64,000 nt of DNA from OFTM10 sp964344055. GTDB taxonomy: Bacteria; Actinomycetota; Acidimicrobiia; Acidimicrobiales; Aldehydirespiratoraceae. Under the pieces are notes generated by a model that was given only the letters and a program-made list of their open reading frames with translations, ran no database searches and was not told the DNA's origin. Shown piece by piece: positions 51,013 to 59,948 of the stretch. The DNA lies in the NCBI GenBank assembly GCA_964344055.1, contig CAYFLT010000004.1, positions 73,000 to 136,999 on the forward strand, in the 5' to 3' direction. Position 1 is the stretch's first letter. Each line of letters begins with the position of its first letter. A program made the position numbers and the translations under genes.

Positions 51013-52593
51013 TCAGAGATAGGGGAGCATCCGCTCGTAGGTGCGTCGGTCGTCCAGCACCTTTGTGTGCGCGAACGTGACGGGGCTGAATCGGACCGTC
51101 GTCTGCTCGTCGGGGCGGAAGTTCAGCAGCGGCCTGCTGACCGGATCCGGCCACGCCCGGATGTTGAGCCAAGCGAAGTCGGCCGGTTCGATCGGGTAAT
51201 AGCCGGTTCGGGACGCGGTCTGGAAGTCTTCGTCGAGGCTGAACCGTCCGGCGTCGAAGAGCGGATTCCGGGTTCGCAGCGCGCGCCGCCGTTCGATCAA
51301 CTGACGCTGGATCGGATTCGTCTCGTCGCCGTCGGACCGGAAACCGTACGCGATGNNNNNNNNNNCCGTCAGGTAGCTCCCGAACCGGTCATACGCGGCG
51401 GGGTCGAGGAGGTCGTCGTCGGCGCCTCCGTCGTGCGTCGCTTGGTGTTCGATCTCCTGGCGGAGGCGGTTGATGGCGTCGTAGGTGACCACCGTCCCCA
51501 GCGAGTGGGCGATCACGTGCACCCTGTCGTAGGTCGGATCCTCCAGCAGGCCTCGCAGCTGGTTCTCGATGCTCGTGAGGATGTGGTTCCGGAGCCGACC
51601 GGTGGCGGTCGCATCGTCGTCGGCCACGTAGACGGCGATGTCGCCGGCCACCGCGGAGAGAACCCGGTACCCGGCGAAGGCGATCCCGAAGATCAGGAGT
51701 GCGATCCAGAAGCTCTTGTCGAAGTCGCTGATCGCGTTGACCGGGAGTGCCTTCCCCTCGCTCTCGTCCGACGCCCCCGAATCCGGCCGCTCCACCGGGT
51801 CGGCGAGCAGCTCCACCAGCACGACCACCGCTGCCGCGACGGCGAGACCGACCCAGGCCGCCCGTCCCCAGATCCGCCGGCTCAACTCTCCGGCCGCCCG
51901 GTCTTGCAGGCCGTCGTCCTCGTGGGTGACCTTCTCGCCGAGCACCCGGGTGACGTACCAGACGTGCCCGCGACGGCGGAGTCCTCGAAACTGCGCCCCG
52001 AGAGTTCCCCCGAAGGCTCGGGCGAGAAAGGCCATCGCCGCTATCGCGGCGGCGAGTTCCACCGCAACCGAGAGCGCGGGGTCGTAGTCGTCGAGCGGGT
52101 TCTGGAAGAGCTCCTCTCCGTACTGGGCGAGCACTGCGCCACCGACCACGAGGACGGCGATGGTGAAGAGGGCGACCAGCACCTCGCCCGTGACCAACTC
52201 GAGCCGCCGTCCGAGTGAGACATGGTCGAGTCGCACCTGCGACCACTGTCGGAACGGGGCGAGAAGCATGTGTTTGACCCAGGCAAGGAGTCCACGGGTC
52301 GTGGTGAACCGCATGGACATCGGCGCCCAATACCCCTCGAAGACATCGAGCTCGCGCGCCTGGGATCGGGGCAGTGGGGTGTTGAGCGAGAACCGCACGC
52401 CGCTGGCCACCCGGCCGTTCGCCGCGGCAGATGTGTGACCCAGGTGGGCGACGCGGCTGCCGAGCACTGTGCGCAGCCCGCGCACCACCCGGTCGAGGGT
52501 GGAGTACGGCGACTGGTCGCCGATCCCGTGGACGACGAGGACCGCCGCCCGGGTCGGTCGACCGGGTGCTTCCTGCTCGATCGCCGGGGTCAT
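51013..52593 (-). CDS. Membrane-associated alpha/beta hydrolase-like protein (10-N gap)
   Basis: 526 residues. It begins with AAVLVVHGIGDQSPYSTLDR, the oxyanion-type HG turn of alpha/beta hydrolases, and has VHVIAHSLGTVVTYDAINRL near residue 370 with the G/A-x-S-x-G nucleophile. In between lie four or so membrane helices (ALFTIAVLVVGGAVL, AAIAAMAFLARAF, GLAVAAAVVVLVELLA, WIALLIFGIAFAGYRVL), so the catalytic domain is membrane-held. The 10-N gap at 51356-51365 removes a few residues after SYLT. The gene shares a 4-bp ATGA overlap with the phosphoesterase gene. Substrate unknown; a lipase-like role is possible. Confidence 0.75.
   Translation of the reverse strand: MTPAIEQEAPGRPTRAAVLVVHGIGDQSPYSTLDRVVRGLRTVLGSRVAHLGHTSAAANGRVASGVRFSLNTPLPRSQARELDVFEGYWAPMSMRFTTTRGLLAWVKHMLLAPFRQWSQVRLDHVSLGRRLELVTGEVLVALFTIAVLVVGGAVLAQYGEELFQNPLDDYDPALSVAVELAAAIAAMAFLARAFGGTLGAQFRGLRRRGHVWYVTRVLGEKVTHEDDGLQDRAAGELSRRIWGRAAWVGLAVAAAVVVLVELLADPVERPDSGASDESEGKALPVNAISDFDKSFWIALLIFGIAFAGYRVLSAVAGDIAVYVADDDATATGRLRNHILTSIENQLRGLLEDPTYDRVHVIAHSLGTVVTYDAINRLRQEIEHQATHDGGADDDLLDPAAYDRFGSYLTXXXXIAYGFRSDGDETNPIQRQLIERRRALRTRNPLFDAGRFSLDEDFQTASRTGYYPIEPADFAWLNIRAWPDPVSRPLLNFRPDEQTTVRFSPVTFAHTKVLDDRRTYERMLPYL
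51356..51365. other. Assembly gap (10 N)
   Basis: Ten undetermined bases inside the membrane hydrolase gene; the same frame resumes at IAYGFRSDGD after it. Confidence 0.99.
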
Positions 52594-54602
52594 CGTTTCG
52601 CGAGGGGATGCCCGATTTCGAATCGGTCCACGAGGACCAGTGGGTCGCGGTCCCAGTTCGGTTCCACGCGGGCCTGGGTGCCGCGGGGGTCGACCACGTC
52701 GCGCCAGATGTCGTCGGGATCCTCGATCTTCACATCGGTGATGCCGTGGACCTCACCGATGATCGCGTCGCGTGTGAACCGGAACCGCACGAACCCGACG
52801 TGGTTCTGCTCCAGGTTCCACGACGCCGCGACGTTGATCGACATCTGGGCCTTGTTGCTGAGCCAGAAGTAGAGGATCAGGATCACCGTGAAGGCGAAGG
52901 CCCCGAAGATCGCGGACGAGCCGATGAAGGCGATGCTCTCCAGGACCCGGTCCGAGTCGGCGTCCTGGCCGAGATCGTCCAGCCAACGAGAGGCCACCTC
53001 CTGACCTGCCCACATGCTGCCCCAGAGGCCGGCGACCTGGGCCACACCGTGAAGGAACGTCCACGCCGTCCGCTGGGTCCGTTGGAGGTGGGCTCCGGGA
53101 TCCGGGGCCGCCAACGCGTAGGCCACTCCGAACATGAAGAGCGCGATGACGACGTTGGAGCTGATGGCGAAGTAGGAACCCAGCTGCCAGACCGAGGTCT
53201 CGGAGAAGTCTGCGTCCTGGCGCCAGAACAGGCTCGACTGGAGGGTTGTCGTGGCCGCGAGGAGCGAGATCAACAGCGGGATCATGGTGAACGACCGGTT
53301 CCAGCGCCACCAGGCGGCGAAGCTGTGCCGCAGCCCGACCATCTTCCTGCTCTCGCGTTCGCCGGGGAAGGTGACCTCGCGGCCGCCCCCATTCTCTCCG
53401 TCCCGGCGGAAGGGGACCCCGCCCGGGAGTTCAGCAGCGACATAGGGCAGGGTGCGTTTCGGGCGGCCGTGGCGGTCCGGTTCGGCCTCCCACAGCATCG
53501 GAACCACCTTCTCCAGGTGGGGCGGCTGCTTGAAGGCGCCGCCGATCCCGGCGGTGATCCGGGGCGGCGCGTCGGGGCGCCGACCGCCGGACTCGCCGGC
53601 GACGCCGGATTCACGGCGGGTGTAGTAGTGGCGATCCCCGGAGATGACGAGGGCGAGCCGGAGCCCACGTTCGAAGATGGCGGACCGTTCGAAGGCGAAG
53701 AGCTGCTCGCAGCGGTGCTCCGCGTAGGTCCAGAGAGGTGCGGGCACGCAGAGTACGACCGGCTCGCCCTCGACCGCGCCACAGTTCTCGAAGTAGTCGA
53801 GCTGGGCCCGATCGATGTCGGCGTCGAGCGCCATGTCGACTCCCCAGAGCCACCAACGGCGGCCGTCGACGGTGACGTCGACCGCCCAGTAGCTCCGGGA
53901 CTGGACCGTCTCGAAGCCGCCGATCCGCGTGCCTGGCTCCATGAAGAGACGGCTGAAGGCGGTGAGCCCGTCGTACCAGTCGTGATTGCCGGGGATGGCG
54001 AGCACGGCGGGTGGGGCGGCCTCGACCGCGGGTTGGCTCTCGGCGATCGCACCACCAGGGCTGGAACCGTCGAGAAGCGCATCGATCACTTCCTCACGGC
54101 CCTGCGCTCGCAATGCCGTACGGAGGAGGTCGACCTGATGTGCGTGCCAGTCGCGGTCGCCCGTCGGCGCGAGCAGCGCACGGGCGCCCTCGAAGTCCCC
54201 GGCGTTGATGCGGTCGCAGACCCCACCCAGGTAGTCGGCGGGAACGGCATCCATGAGCGGGCCGGTGAACTTCTCCCGGTAGGCCTGCGAGCTGGCCATC
54301 GGGTACACCTGGTCGCCCCCGAATACGAGCATGTCGGCGTGGCCCATGGCGTCAGGGTTGAACTGGCGGAACACCGAGTAGGTCGCGGTGAATCCGTCGC
54401 CGGTGTCGGCGACATAGTCGACGATCACCTCGTTGTCGGCGGAGTGTCGGACCACCGAGTCGTCGTAGCCCCGTTGCAGCTCACGCTTGTCGAGGAAGTC
54501 CTGGAGGATCTTCATCAGGATCGCGCGGCCACCGGAGGCCAGGATGTGTCCCGGCGTCACCCATGACGCCGGCTTGTGCCTACGGGTGCCTTCAGCGTGC
54601 AT
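52590..54602 (-). CDS. Calcineurin-like metallophosphoesterase with C-terminal membrane helices
   Basis: 670 residues. The metal-binding motifs of the calcineurin-like phosphoesterase fold are present in order: DYVADTGDG (61-69), FGGDQVYP (94-101), AIPGNHDWYDG (202-212) and VISGDRHYYT (319-328). After about residue 430, four or five membrane helices follow (FTMIPLLISLLAATTTL, LGSYFAISSNVVIALFMFG, FLHGVAQVAGLWGSMWAG, FAFTVILILYFWL), so the enzyme domain is membrane-tethered. Its stop overlaps the hydrolase start (ATGA), and its start overlaps the cyclase end by 11 bp. With a class III cyclase just upstream, hydrolysis of a cyclic nucleotide is an attractive but unproven idea. Confidence 0.85.
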   Translation of the reverse strand: MHAEGTRRHKPASWVTPGHILASGGRAILMKILQDFLDKRELQRGYDDSVVRHSADNEVIVDYVADTGDGFTATYSVFRQFNPDAMGHADMLVFGGDQVYPMASSQAYREKFTGPLMDAVPADYLGGVCDRINAGDFEGARALLAPTGDRDWHAHQVDLLRTALRAQGREEVIDALLDGSSPGGAIAESQPAVEAAPPAVLAIPGNHDWYDGLTAFSRLFMEPGTRIGGFETVQSRSYWAVDVTVDGRRWWLWGVDMALDADIDRAQLDYFENCGAVEGEPVVLCVPAPLWTYAEHRCEQLFAFERSAIFERGLRLALVISGDRHYYTRRESGVAGESGGRRPDAPPRITAGIGGAFKQPPHLEKVVPMLWEAEPDRHGRPKRTLPYVAAELPGGVPFRRDGENGGGREVTFPGERESRKMVGLRHSFAAWWRWNRSFTMIPLLISLLAATTTLQSSLFWRQDADFSETSVWQLGSYFAISSNVVIALFMFGVAYALAAPDPGAHLQRTQRTAWTFLHGVAQVAGLWGSMWAGQEVASRWLDDLGQDADSDRVLESIAFIGSSAIFGAFAFTVILILYFWLSNKAQMSINVAASWNLEQNHVGFVRFRFTRDAIIGEVHGITDVKIEDPDDIWRDVVDPRGTQARVEPNWDRDPLVLVDRFEIGHPLAKR

Positions 54603-55227
54603 TGATCATCCCCCGGGCGGACTCTAGAGCAGGGACGAACGTGCGGCCGCCCGAGCCGCCGTTGTTCCGGCGCCGGTCGGCGCAGACCGATTGCAGAGCC
54701 GAGAATCCGCGGAGTTCGACCGGTCGTTGGTCCTCGACCGCGCTGAGGAGATCCCGACAGGCCTCGATGCAGCTCGTGCTCATCAGGATCTCGCCGGGCT
54801 CGGCGGCGGCACAGACGCGGGCGGCGAGGTGAACGGTCCGACCGAAGTAGTCGTCGTTCCACCGGTAGACGGTCCCACACGCCATGCCGATGCGCAGCTG
54901 GACTCGAAAGCCGCCGTCCTCGACGCGACCGCCGGTGGGTGAGTCGATCATTGCCCGTGCGAAGCGGGCTGCATCGGCGCAGTCCTCGAACACAGCGAGC
55001 GTCCCGTCGCCGGTGTTCTTCATGAACTCTCCGCCAAAGCGGACGGCGAGGGCGGCCGCGTGCTCGAGGTGGCCGGTGAGCGCCTGGATCCAAACCCGGT
55101 CGCCGTGGATGTCGATGAGCGAGGTCGATCCGACGACATCGGTGAAGACGACGACTCGGTTCTCCAGCTCCAGGCCGGTGATTTCGTCCTCGATGGGTGC
55201 TGTACCGGCGTTGGTGTTCGTGGTCAT
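54592..55227 (-). CDS. Class III adenylate/guanylate cyclase, single catalytic domain
   Basis: About 211 residues, nearly all catalytic domain: NRVVVFTDVVGSTSLIDIHG carries the first metal aspartate, FMKNTGDGTLAVFEDC the second plus the substrate-reading lysine, and YFGRTVHLAARVCAAAEPGE the transition-state segment (VHLAAR with the arginine). The K and the D-type metal residues fit an adenylate or guanylate cyclase; which base it uses cannot be read safely. ATG 55227 (MTTNTNAGTAP) is the likely start, divergent from the BTAD regulator. It is the first gene of a tightly overlapped three-gene unit with the phosphoesterase and the hydrolase. Confidence 0.87.
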   Translation of the reverse strand: MTTNTNAGTAPIEDEITGLELENRVVVFTDVVGSTSLIDIHGDRVWIQALTGHLEHAAALAVRFGGEFMKNTGDGTLAVFEDCADAARFARAMIDSPTGGRVEDGGFRVQLRIGMACGTVYRWNDDYFGRTVHLAARVCAAAEPGEILMSTSCIEACRDLLSAVEDQRPVELRGFSALQSVCADRRRNNGGSGGRTFVPALESARGMINAR

Positions 55228-55406
55228 GGCGACATGGTCGAAGACAGCGATCCAGCGACACTCCAGGCGCACTGAAGTCGACTGGAGAACGGCTGGAGCG
55301 TGCCCTTCCGTGGCGGCGCCAACTACGGTCGCCACCGGGGTTTCGCCCGGAAACGGTGGGAAATGGGGACAGGTTGACCGAAGGCAGACCAGGCGAGCAC
55401 GGCGGC

Positions 55407-57455
55407 GTGTCGATCGCGCTGCTCGGACGCCTCCGTGTCCTCGTGGACGGGACCCCGGTCGAGCTCACCGCCGAACGGGAACGGAGGCTGCTGGCGCTGC
55501 TCGCAGCGGGCGGGGAGATCGGCTTCGAGACGGCGACCCTGATCGACGAGCTCTGGGAGTCACCGACCGACGGCAGCAAGGGCACGCTCCAGACGTACAT
55601 CTCGAACCTCCGGCGGGCGCTGAAGTGCGACGCCACGCCCGAGAGCCGGGTGATCGAGCGGGTCGGCGACTCGTATCGCCTCGACCCCGCGATCGTCCGC
55701 ATCGACGTGGACGAGTTCCACCAACTGATCCGTGCGGCCCGAACCGCACTCGCGTCCGCCGATCCCGACGCCGCCGCGGCCGGCGACGCACTGTCGGCTG
55801 CCCTCACCCTGTACGAGGGGCCGCTCGACCCGAGTCTGGTCGACGGCACCGGGCTGCTGGCCGGCGAAGCCACCGCGATCGACAACGAGTACCTCGAGGC
55901 CCGTTGGCAGTGGCTCGAGCTGGAGATCCAGGCGGGGCGGGCAGCCGATGTGGTGGCCGAGCTCGACACCCTGACCGCTGCCCACCCGACCGACGAGCGG
56001 TTCTGGCGTCAGCTGATGCTCGCCTACTGGCAGACGGGCCGACAACAACAGGCGCTCCAGGCCTATCAGGAGGTCCGTCGGGTCCTGGCCGACGAGGTCG
56101 GGATCCTCCCGACGCCGAGCTTGCAGGATCTCGAGCAGGCGATTCTGCGCCACGACCCCGAGCTGGGGGCGGGTGCGGAGCGTCCCAGCCAACCGGTTCC
56201 ACGCCGGCGGGGCACGATTCCCGCCACCCTCAACTCCTTCGTCGGGCGGGCGGCAGAGCTCGACCGGCTCGAGGCGCTGCTCGCCGACCAACGACTCATC
56301 ACACTGCGAGGGGCGGGTGGCAACGGCAAGACCCGTCTCGCGAGGGAGCTCGCACTTCGGGTCCAGGACCGCTACGACGGAGGAGCATGGTGGGTTGCGT
56401 TCGGTGAGGTCGATGACCTCTCCGGGGACTCGGCCACGACTGTCGTCGAGACGATCGCCACCGCGTTGGGCATGATCCGACGGAGCCAGAGTTCACTGAT
56501 CGACGCATTGGTCGACCACGTCGGCGACGCGCCGATGCTGATCGTGCTCGACAACTGTGAGCACCTCGTGGACCCGATTGCCGATGTGGTGACGACGCTG
56601 TTGACCCAGGCGCCGGGAGTCCGGATCGTCGCCACGACGAGGGAGAGCCTCCGTGTCGTGGGCGAGACAACAGTGCCGATCGAGGCGCTGACCGTGGGTT
56701 CATCCGATGAGGTTGCGTTGACCGATTCCGCCCAGCTGTTCCTCGATCGCGCCGATGCACTCGGGGCGCCGATCGATCGTGACGACGAGACGCTGTCGAA
56801 GGTCGAGGAGATCTGCCAGCGGCTCGACGGATCGCCGTTGGCGATCGAGTTGGCCGCCGCGCTGGTCGACACCACGTCCCTCGCCGACATACTGAGCGAA
56901 CTCGAGGACCACCGCTTCGAACTGCTCACAGTGAGTCCCCGGGGTGTCGCCCCCCAACACCGGACGCTCGAGGCGGTCATCGACTGGAGCTACGACCGCC
57001 TCGACGGCAACGAGCGAGAGCTCTTCCATGCCGTGTCTGTCTTTCCGGGCAGCTTCAGCCTGGCCGCGGCGGTTGCAGCTTCGATGCTCGGGGATGCGGT
57101 GGCGAGGCGACTGATCGACGGACTGGTCCGAAAGTCGTTGATCGAAACCGTCGGTTCGGGCAAGGGCGTCGAGCGGTACCGAATCCTCGAATCCCTACGC
57201 CACTACGGGCTTCGTCGACTCGCCGACTCCGGAATGACGGCAGAGGTGGAGCGGCGACTCGTCGCCCATGTGGTCGAGCTCGCTGAGCGGATGCCGTATG
57301 ACCCCGCCAGCAACGTCATCGAGTGGTTCGCCGAACTCGAGCCGGACATCGCGAACCTGCGCTATTCGATCCGTTCGGCGATGGACAACGATCAAATCGA
57401 CGAGGTATTGCGCCTGGTGGACTCGTTCCACTGGTACTTCTTCTTCGTCAGTTAG
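55407..57455 (+). CDS. BTAD/SARP-type regulator with NB-ARC ATPase (interrupted by TAG)
   Basis: The N-terminal winged helix (about 1-95, with LIDELWESPTDGSKGTLQTY and YISNLRRAL) and bacterial transcriptional activator domain (100-250) are those of SARP/AfsR-type regulators. A STAND/NB-ARC ATPase follows: NSFVGRAAELDRLEALL, P-loop LRGAGGNGKTRLA (302-309), LIVLDNCEHLV (Walker B) and VATTRESLRV (sensor). WSYDRLDGNERELFHAVSVF starts the winged helix after the ATPase. The frame ends at TAG 57453-57455 after FHWYFFFVS, yet the same frame continues with TPR-like sequence. The natural protein is therefore probably about 1,020 residues. GTG 55407 or TTG 55374 is the start. Its target genes, perhaps the divergent cyclase unit, are unknown. 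Confidence 0.8.
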   Translation: MSIALLGRLRVLVDGTPVELTAERERRLLALLAAGGEIGFETATLIDELWESPTDGSKGTLQTYISNLRRALKCDATPESRVIERVGDSYRLDPAIVRIDVDEFHQLIRAARTALASADPDAAAAGDALSAALTLYEGPLDPSLVDGTGLLAGEATAIDNEYLEARWQWLELEIQAGRAADVVAELDTLTAAHPTDERFWRQLMLAYWQTGRQQQALQAYQEVRRVLADEVGILPTPSLQDLEQAILRHDPELGAGAERPSQPVPRRRGTIPATLNSFVGRAAELDRLEALLADQRLITLRGAGGNGKTRLARELALRVQDRYDGGAWWVAFGEVDDLSGDSATTVVETIATALGMIRRSQSSLIDALVDHVGDAPMLIVLDNCEHLVDPIADVVTTLLTQAPGVRIVATTRESLRVVGETTVPIEALTVGSSDEVALTDSAQLFLDRADALGAPIDRDDETLSKVEEICQRLDGSPLAIELAAALVDTTSLADILSELEDHRFELLTVSPRGVAPQHRTLEAVIDWSYDRLDGNERELFHAVSVFPGSFSLAAAVAASMLGDAVARRLIDGLVRKSLIETVGSGKGVERYRILESLRHYGLRRLADSGMTAEVERRLVAHVVELAERMPYDPASNVIEWFAELEPDIANLRYSIRSAMDNDQIDEVLRLVDSFHWYFFFVS

Positions 57456-57476
57456 ACCGCGGCCACCGAGGACTGG

Positions 57477-58472
57477 TTGCGGTCGATCGTGCCGGATCAG
57501 CCGGTCTTCGCCGGGCCCCGGTTCCCGCGTCACGAAGACATCGAGCTCACCCCTCGCCAGACGGTGATGGCGTACACGTCACTCGCCGCGCTGGCGAACC
57601 TCAAAGGGAGCTACGGCCAAACCGGGCACTGGGCCGAACGGGCGGTGACGAGCGCCCGCGACCTCGGCGACGTTCACCTCCGCCACTCGGCGCTGGTCAT
57701 GCAGGGCGCAACGGCGGTGTTCGAGAACCGCCAGGACATCGCGATCGCGGCCTTCAACGAGAGCCTCGAACTCTCCACGGAGATCGGCGACCGCTGGGGC
57801 CAGGGCGTGGCGCTGACCTTCCTCGCCGTGGGTGCGAGGCGCGCCGCGGATCAGCAGCGTCTCGCCGACCCGACGTCGGACTGGCCGGCGAGGTTGGCGG
57901 CGGTGGCGGGTCAGCTCGAGCGGGCCTACGAGATCTTCAGCCAGCTCCAGGACGACCGGGGGATGGCCATGGTGATGACCAACCTCGGGCGAGTCGAGGA
58001 GCATCGCGGCAACCTCGACCGAGCGGTGCCGCTCCTCGATCGGGGCATCGCGCTGGCCGAGAGCAACGGTGATCCGCTGCTGAGTGGCCTCGCCCGCAAC
58101 AACCGGGGACGAATAGCCGTCGGTCAACGTGACGACTCCTACGCGGTCGACTGCTTCGAACGCGCCATCGAGTTCGCCGAAACGGTCGAGCGCAGCCGCG
58201 TCCTCTTCTCGTCGTCGGTGGAGTGGCTCGGGATCATCGCCGCTCGGCACGGCGACCTCGAACCGCTCCTCCGGATCGCGGCGGCCACCGAGATCTATCG
58301 CGATGCGCCCCCGACCGCGGCGGCCCTTCCGGAGCTGCACGCGGAGAAGCAGGCTGCTCGTCATGCTCTCGGCGAGCAACGGGCCGATGAACTGGAGGCC
58401 GACGGTAGGTCGATGGAACCGGCTGCCGTGCGAGCGTTGGCGGTCCGCGCCGCGAGGGCCGTGCTGGCCTGA
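57477..58472 (+). pseudogene. C-terminal TPR part of the BTAD regulator, separated by an in-frame amber codon
   Basis: This stretch is in the same frame as the BTAD-NB-ARC gene and follows its TAG by seven codons. TPR-like helix pairs are plain: QTVMAYTSLAALANLKGSYG, WAERAVTSARDLGDVH, FNESLELSTEIGDRWG, AYEIFSQLQDDRGMAMVMTN and VEEHRGNLDRAVPLLDRG. BTAD/NB-ARC proteins usually end in such TPRs, so it is very likely the missing half of one protein. TTG 57477 is the first potential start but no ribosome binding site is evident. The TAG could be a nonsense mutation or a base error. Confidence 0.7.
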
Positions 58473-58486
58473 GCCGTCGGTGTCCT

Positions 58487-58756
58487 TCAGGGAGAAGCGC
58501 CGCTTCCTCCGATCACGGCCCTGATGCGGGCCTTCATCACGTCGTAGTCGACCTCGTGGCTTCCCTTGTGGCCGGCGCGCTCGGCCCACTCCCTAGTCGC
58601 CTCTCGAGCCACGGGGCCGAGCGCCGCATCCAACGCGGCGCGGCATTCGTCTGACTCGCTGAGTAGTCGGTGCCGTCGCTCGAAGTCGTCGCCCGGAAGC
58701 TCGCGCAGCTCGTCATCGATCTCGACCAGTCGCCTACGAAGCTCGTCCGCCGTCAT
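58487..58756 (-). CDS. Small charged hypothetical protein
   Basis: 89 residues from ATG 58756, which has GAGGG about 7 nt upstream; a GTG at 58765 is an alternative. The sequence, TADELRRRLVEIDDELRELP then FERRHRLLSESDECRAALDA, is a helical, charged pair that could dimerise, ending GHKGSHEVDYDVMKARIRAV. I do not recognise a family. It is convergent with the TPR segment. Confidence 0.6.
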   Translation of the reverse strand: MTADELRRRLVEIDDELRELPGDDFERRHRLLSESDECRAALDAALGPVAREATREWAERAGHKGSHEVDYDVMKARIRAVIGGSGASP

Positions 58757-58851
58757 GTCGGTCACCCTCGATGCCTCCGTCTCCGGTCGTCCATTGTCCC
58801 ACAGTCCCTCGACGTGGATTCACCCACCGGTGGATCTGGTGCGAGTGACGG

Positions 58852-58953
58852 TCACATCCAGCCGAACAGGCTGTCGCCGAACATGAACAGCGCCATCCCG
58901 AGGAGCAGGGCGAGCATGGCGACACACCCGGCGGTCACCGCGGCGGGGGCCAC
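58852..58953 (-). CDS. Putative 33-residue membrane peptide
   Basis: From GTG 58953 the frame reads VAPAAVTAGCVAMLALLLGM and ends FGDSLFGWM: a single hydrophobic helix with no charged residue until the last part. Codons are high-GC and the stop is clean. Short single-helix proteins are common in such genomes, but no RBS is evident, so this rests on composition alone. Confidence 0.35.
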   Translation of the reverse strand: MAPAAVTAGCVAMLALLLGMALFMFGDSLFGWM

Positions 58954-59004
58954 CTCACGGGTCGGCCCGGGTGTTCGCGACCGCCCTGGCGGATTCCGAT
59001 CCGC

Positions 59005-59187
59005 TCATGCAGTCGGCGTAGCTGTTGCTGTCGATCGGGGATCCGGTGCAGGCCAGGCCATCGGGTAGCCGGTGTTGAGTTCGGTTCCGGTCGAGTAGAC
59101 GAACATGAGCCAGCCCACGCCAGCGAGCACCAGCGCGGAGACGGCGGCCCGGCCTGATCGGCTGCGGTACCGCTGAGCCGAGATCAC
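59005..59187 (-). CDS. Small proline-rich/one-helix membrane protein
   Basis: 60 residues from GTG 59187: basic ISAQRYRSRSGR, then a membrane helix AAVSALVLAGVGWLMFVYST and a polar tail. The open frame extends upstream through a run of six prolines (LSPPPPPP), a pattern typical of N-terminal tails of small actinobacterial membrane proteins, so the true start may lie further upstream though no ATG or GTG is found. Function unknown. Confidence 0.45.
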   Translation of the reverse strand: MISAQRYRSRSGRAAVSALVLAGVGWLMFVYSTGTELNTGYPMAWPAPDPRSTATATPTA

Positions 59188-59281
59188 TGGAGGTGGCGGC
59201 GGAGGCGGACTCAGCGACGACTCGTGGGTCAGTGATCCAGCGGACGGAAGAAGGTGGGCGGTTGCAGGTACGGGACGGTGA

Positions 59282-59791
59282 TCAGGGCCGGTTGGACTCG
59301 TAGAGCTCCCGCGGCCAGTAGCGGACGGGCTCGATGCCGTCGGCGTCGACCAGGTCGGTCCTGATTCGGTCGTACTCGTAGCAGTTCAGCTCGTAGCGGT
59401 TGCTCCAAGGGTCGGTGAGGTCGAAGGCCCAGCACATGTCGAAGTCGATCAGGTCGCCCGGGGCCAGTGGTCGCTGGCTGGGGTGGTTGATCGCCCCCGG
59501 GAGCGAGCGAGTGAACTCGATGAACGCCTCCGCATCGATGCTGAACGCGACACCGGTCTGCTGCGGGGTCATCGGATGCCCCTCGCTCGCTTGGAAGAGG
59601 GCGAGCATCGTCTGACCACCGTCCGCCGAGATCTGGAGCGGGCCGCCGTCGAAGCCGGTGGCCCAGAACTCGAATTCCTCGACCGGCTCGAAGCCCAGGT
59701 GCTCGGAGTACCAGGCGGCTGCGGCCGCCCTGTCCGGCACGTGGATGTGAACATGGTCGAGTCGGCCCATTCGGAATCTCGGTCGGGTCAT
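59282..59791 (-). CDS. Glyoxalase / VOC superfamily protein
   Basis: 169 residues. It begins MTRPRFRMGRLDHVHIHVPD with a metal-ligand histidine, then AAAAWYSEHLGFEPVEEFEF, typical of the first VOC beta-alpha-beta unit; the second unit holds GHPMTPQQTGVAFSID and FDMCWAFDLTDPWSNRYELN with another acidic ligand. These proteins bind a divalent metal and act as lyases, dioxygenases or resistance proteins. ATG 59791 is preferred over longer frames. Substrate unknown. Confidence 0.82.
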   Translation of the reverse strand: MTRPRFRMGRLDHVHIHVPDRAAAAAWYSEHLGFEPVEEFEFWATGFDGGPLQISADGGQTMLALFQASEGHPMTPQQTGVAFSIDAEAFIEFTRSLPGAINHPSQRPLAPGDLIDFDMCWAFDLTDPWSNRYELNCYEYDRIRTDLVDADGIEPVRYWPRELYESNRP

Positions 59792-59948
59792 GGCCCTGAG
59801 AGTAGGTGTCGTGAGCCTGGGCCGGTGAGCGACGGGCGACACGAGCTCAGTGAGGCCGTGTCGCCCGTCCTTGCGCCGTTCGGTCGTCAACCGTCCGGCT
59901 CCCGCTGACTGGGCGAGCCCGTCAGTCGTCTGCGTCACCTGATTGGTG

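Noticed and set aside
57453..57455. Stop-codon recoding (amber readthrough or pyrrolysine) as the cause of the in-frame TAG
   Set aside because: No supporting tRNA, insertion element or repeated in-frame TAGs are visible; a mutation or base error is simpler.
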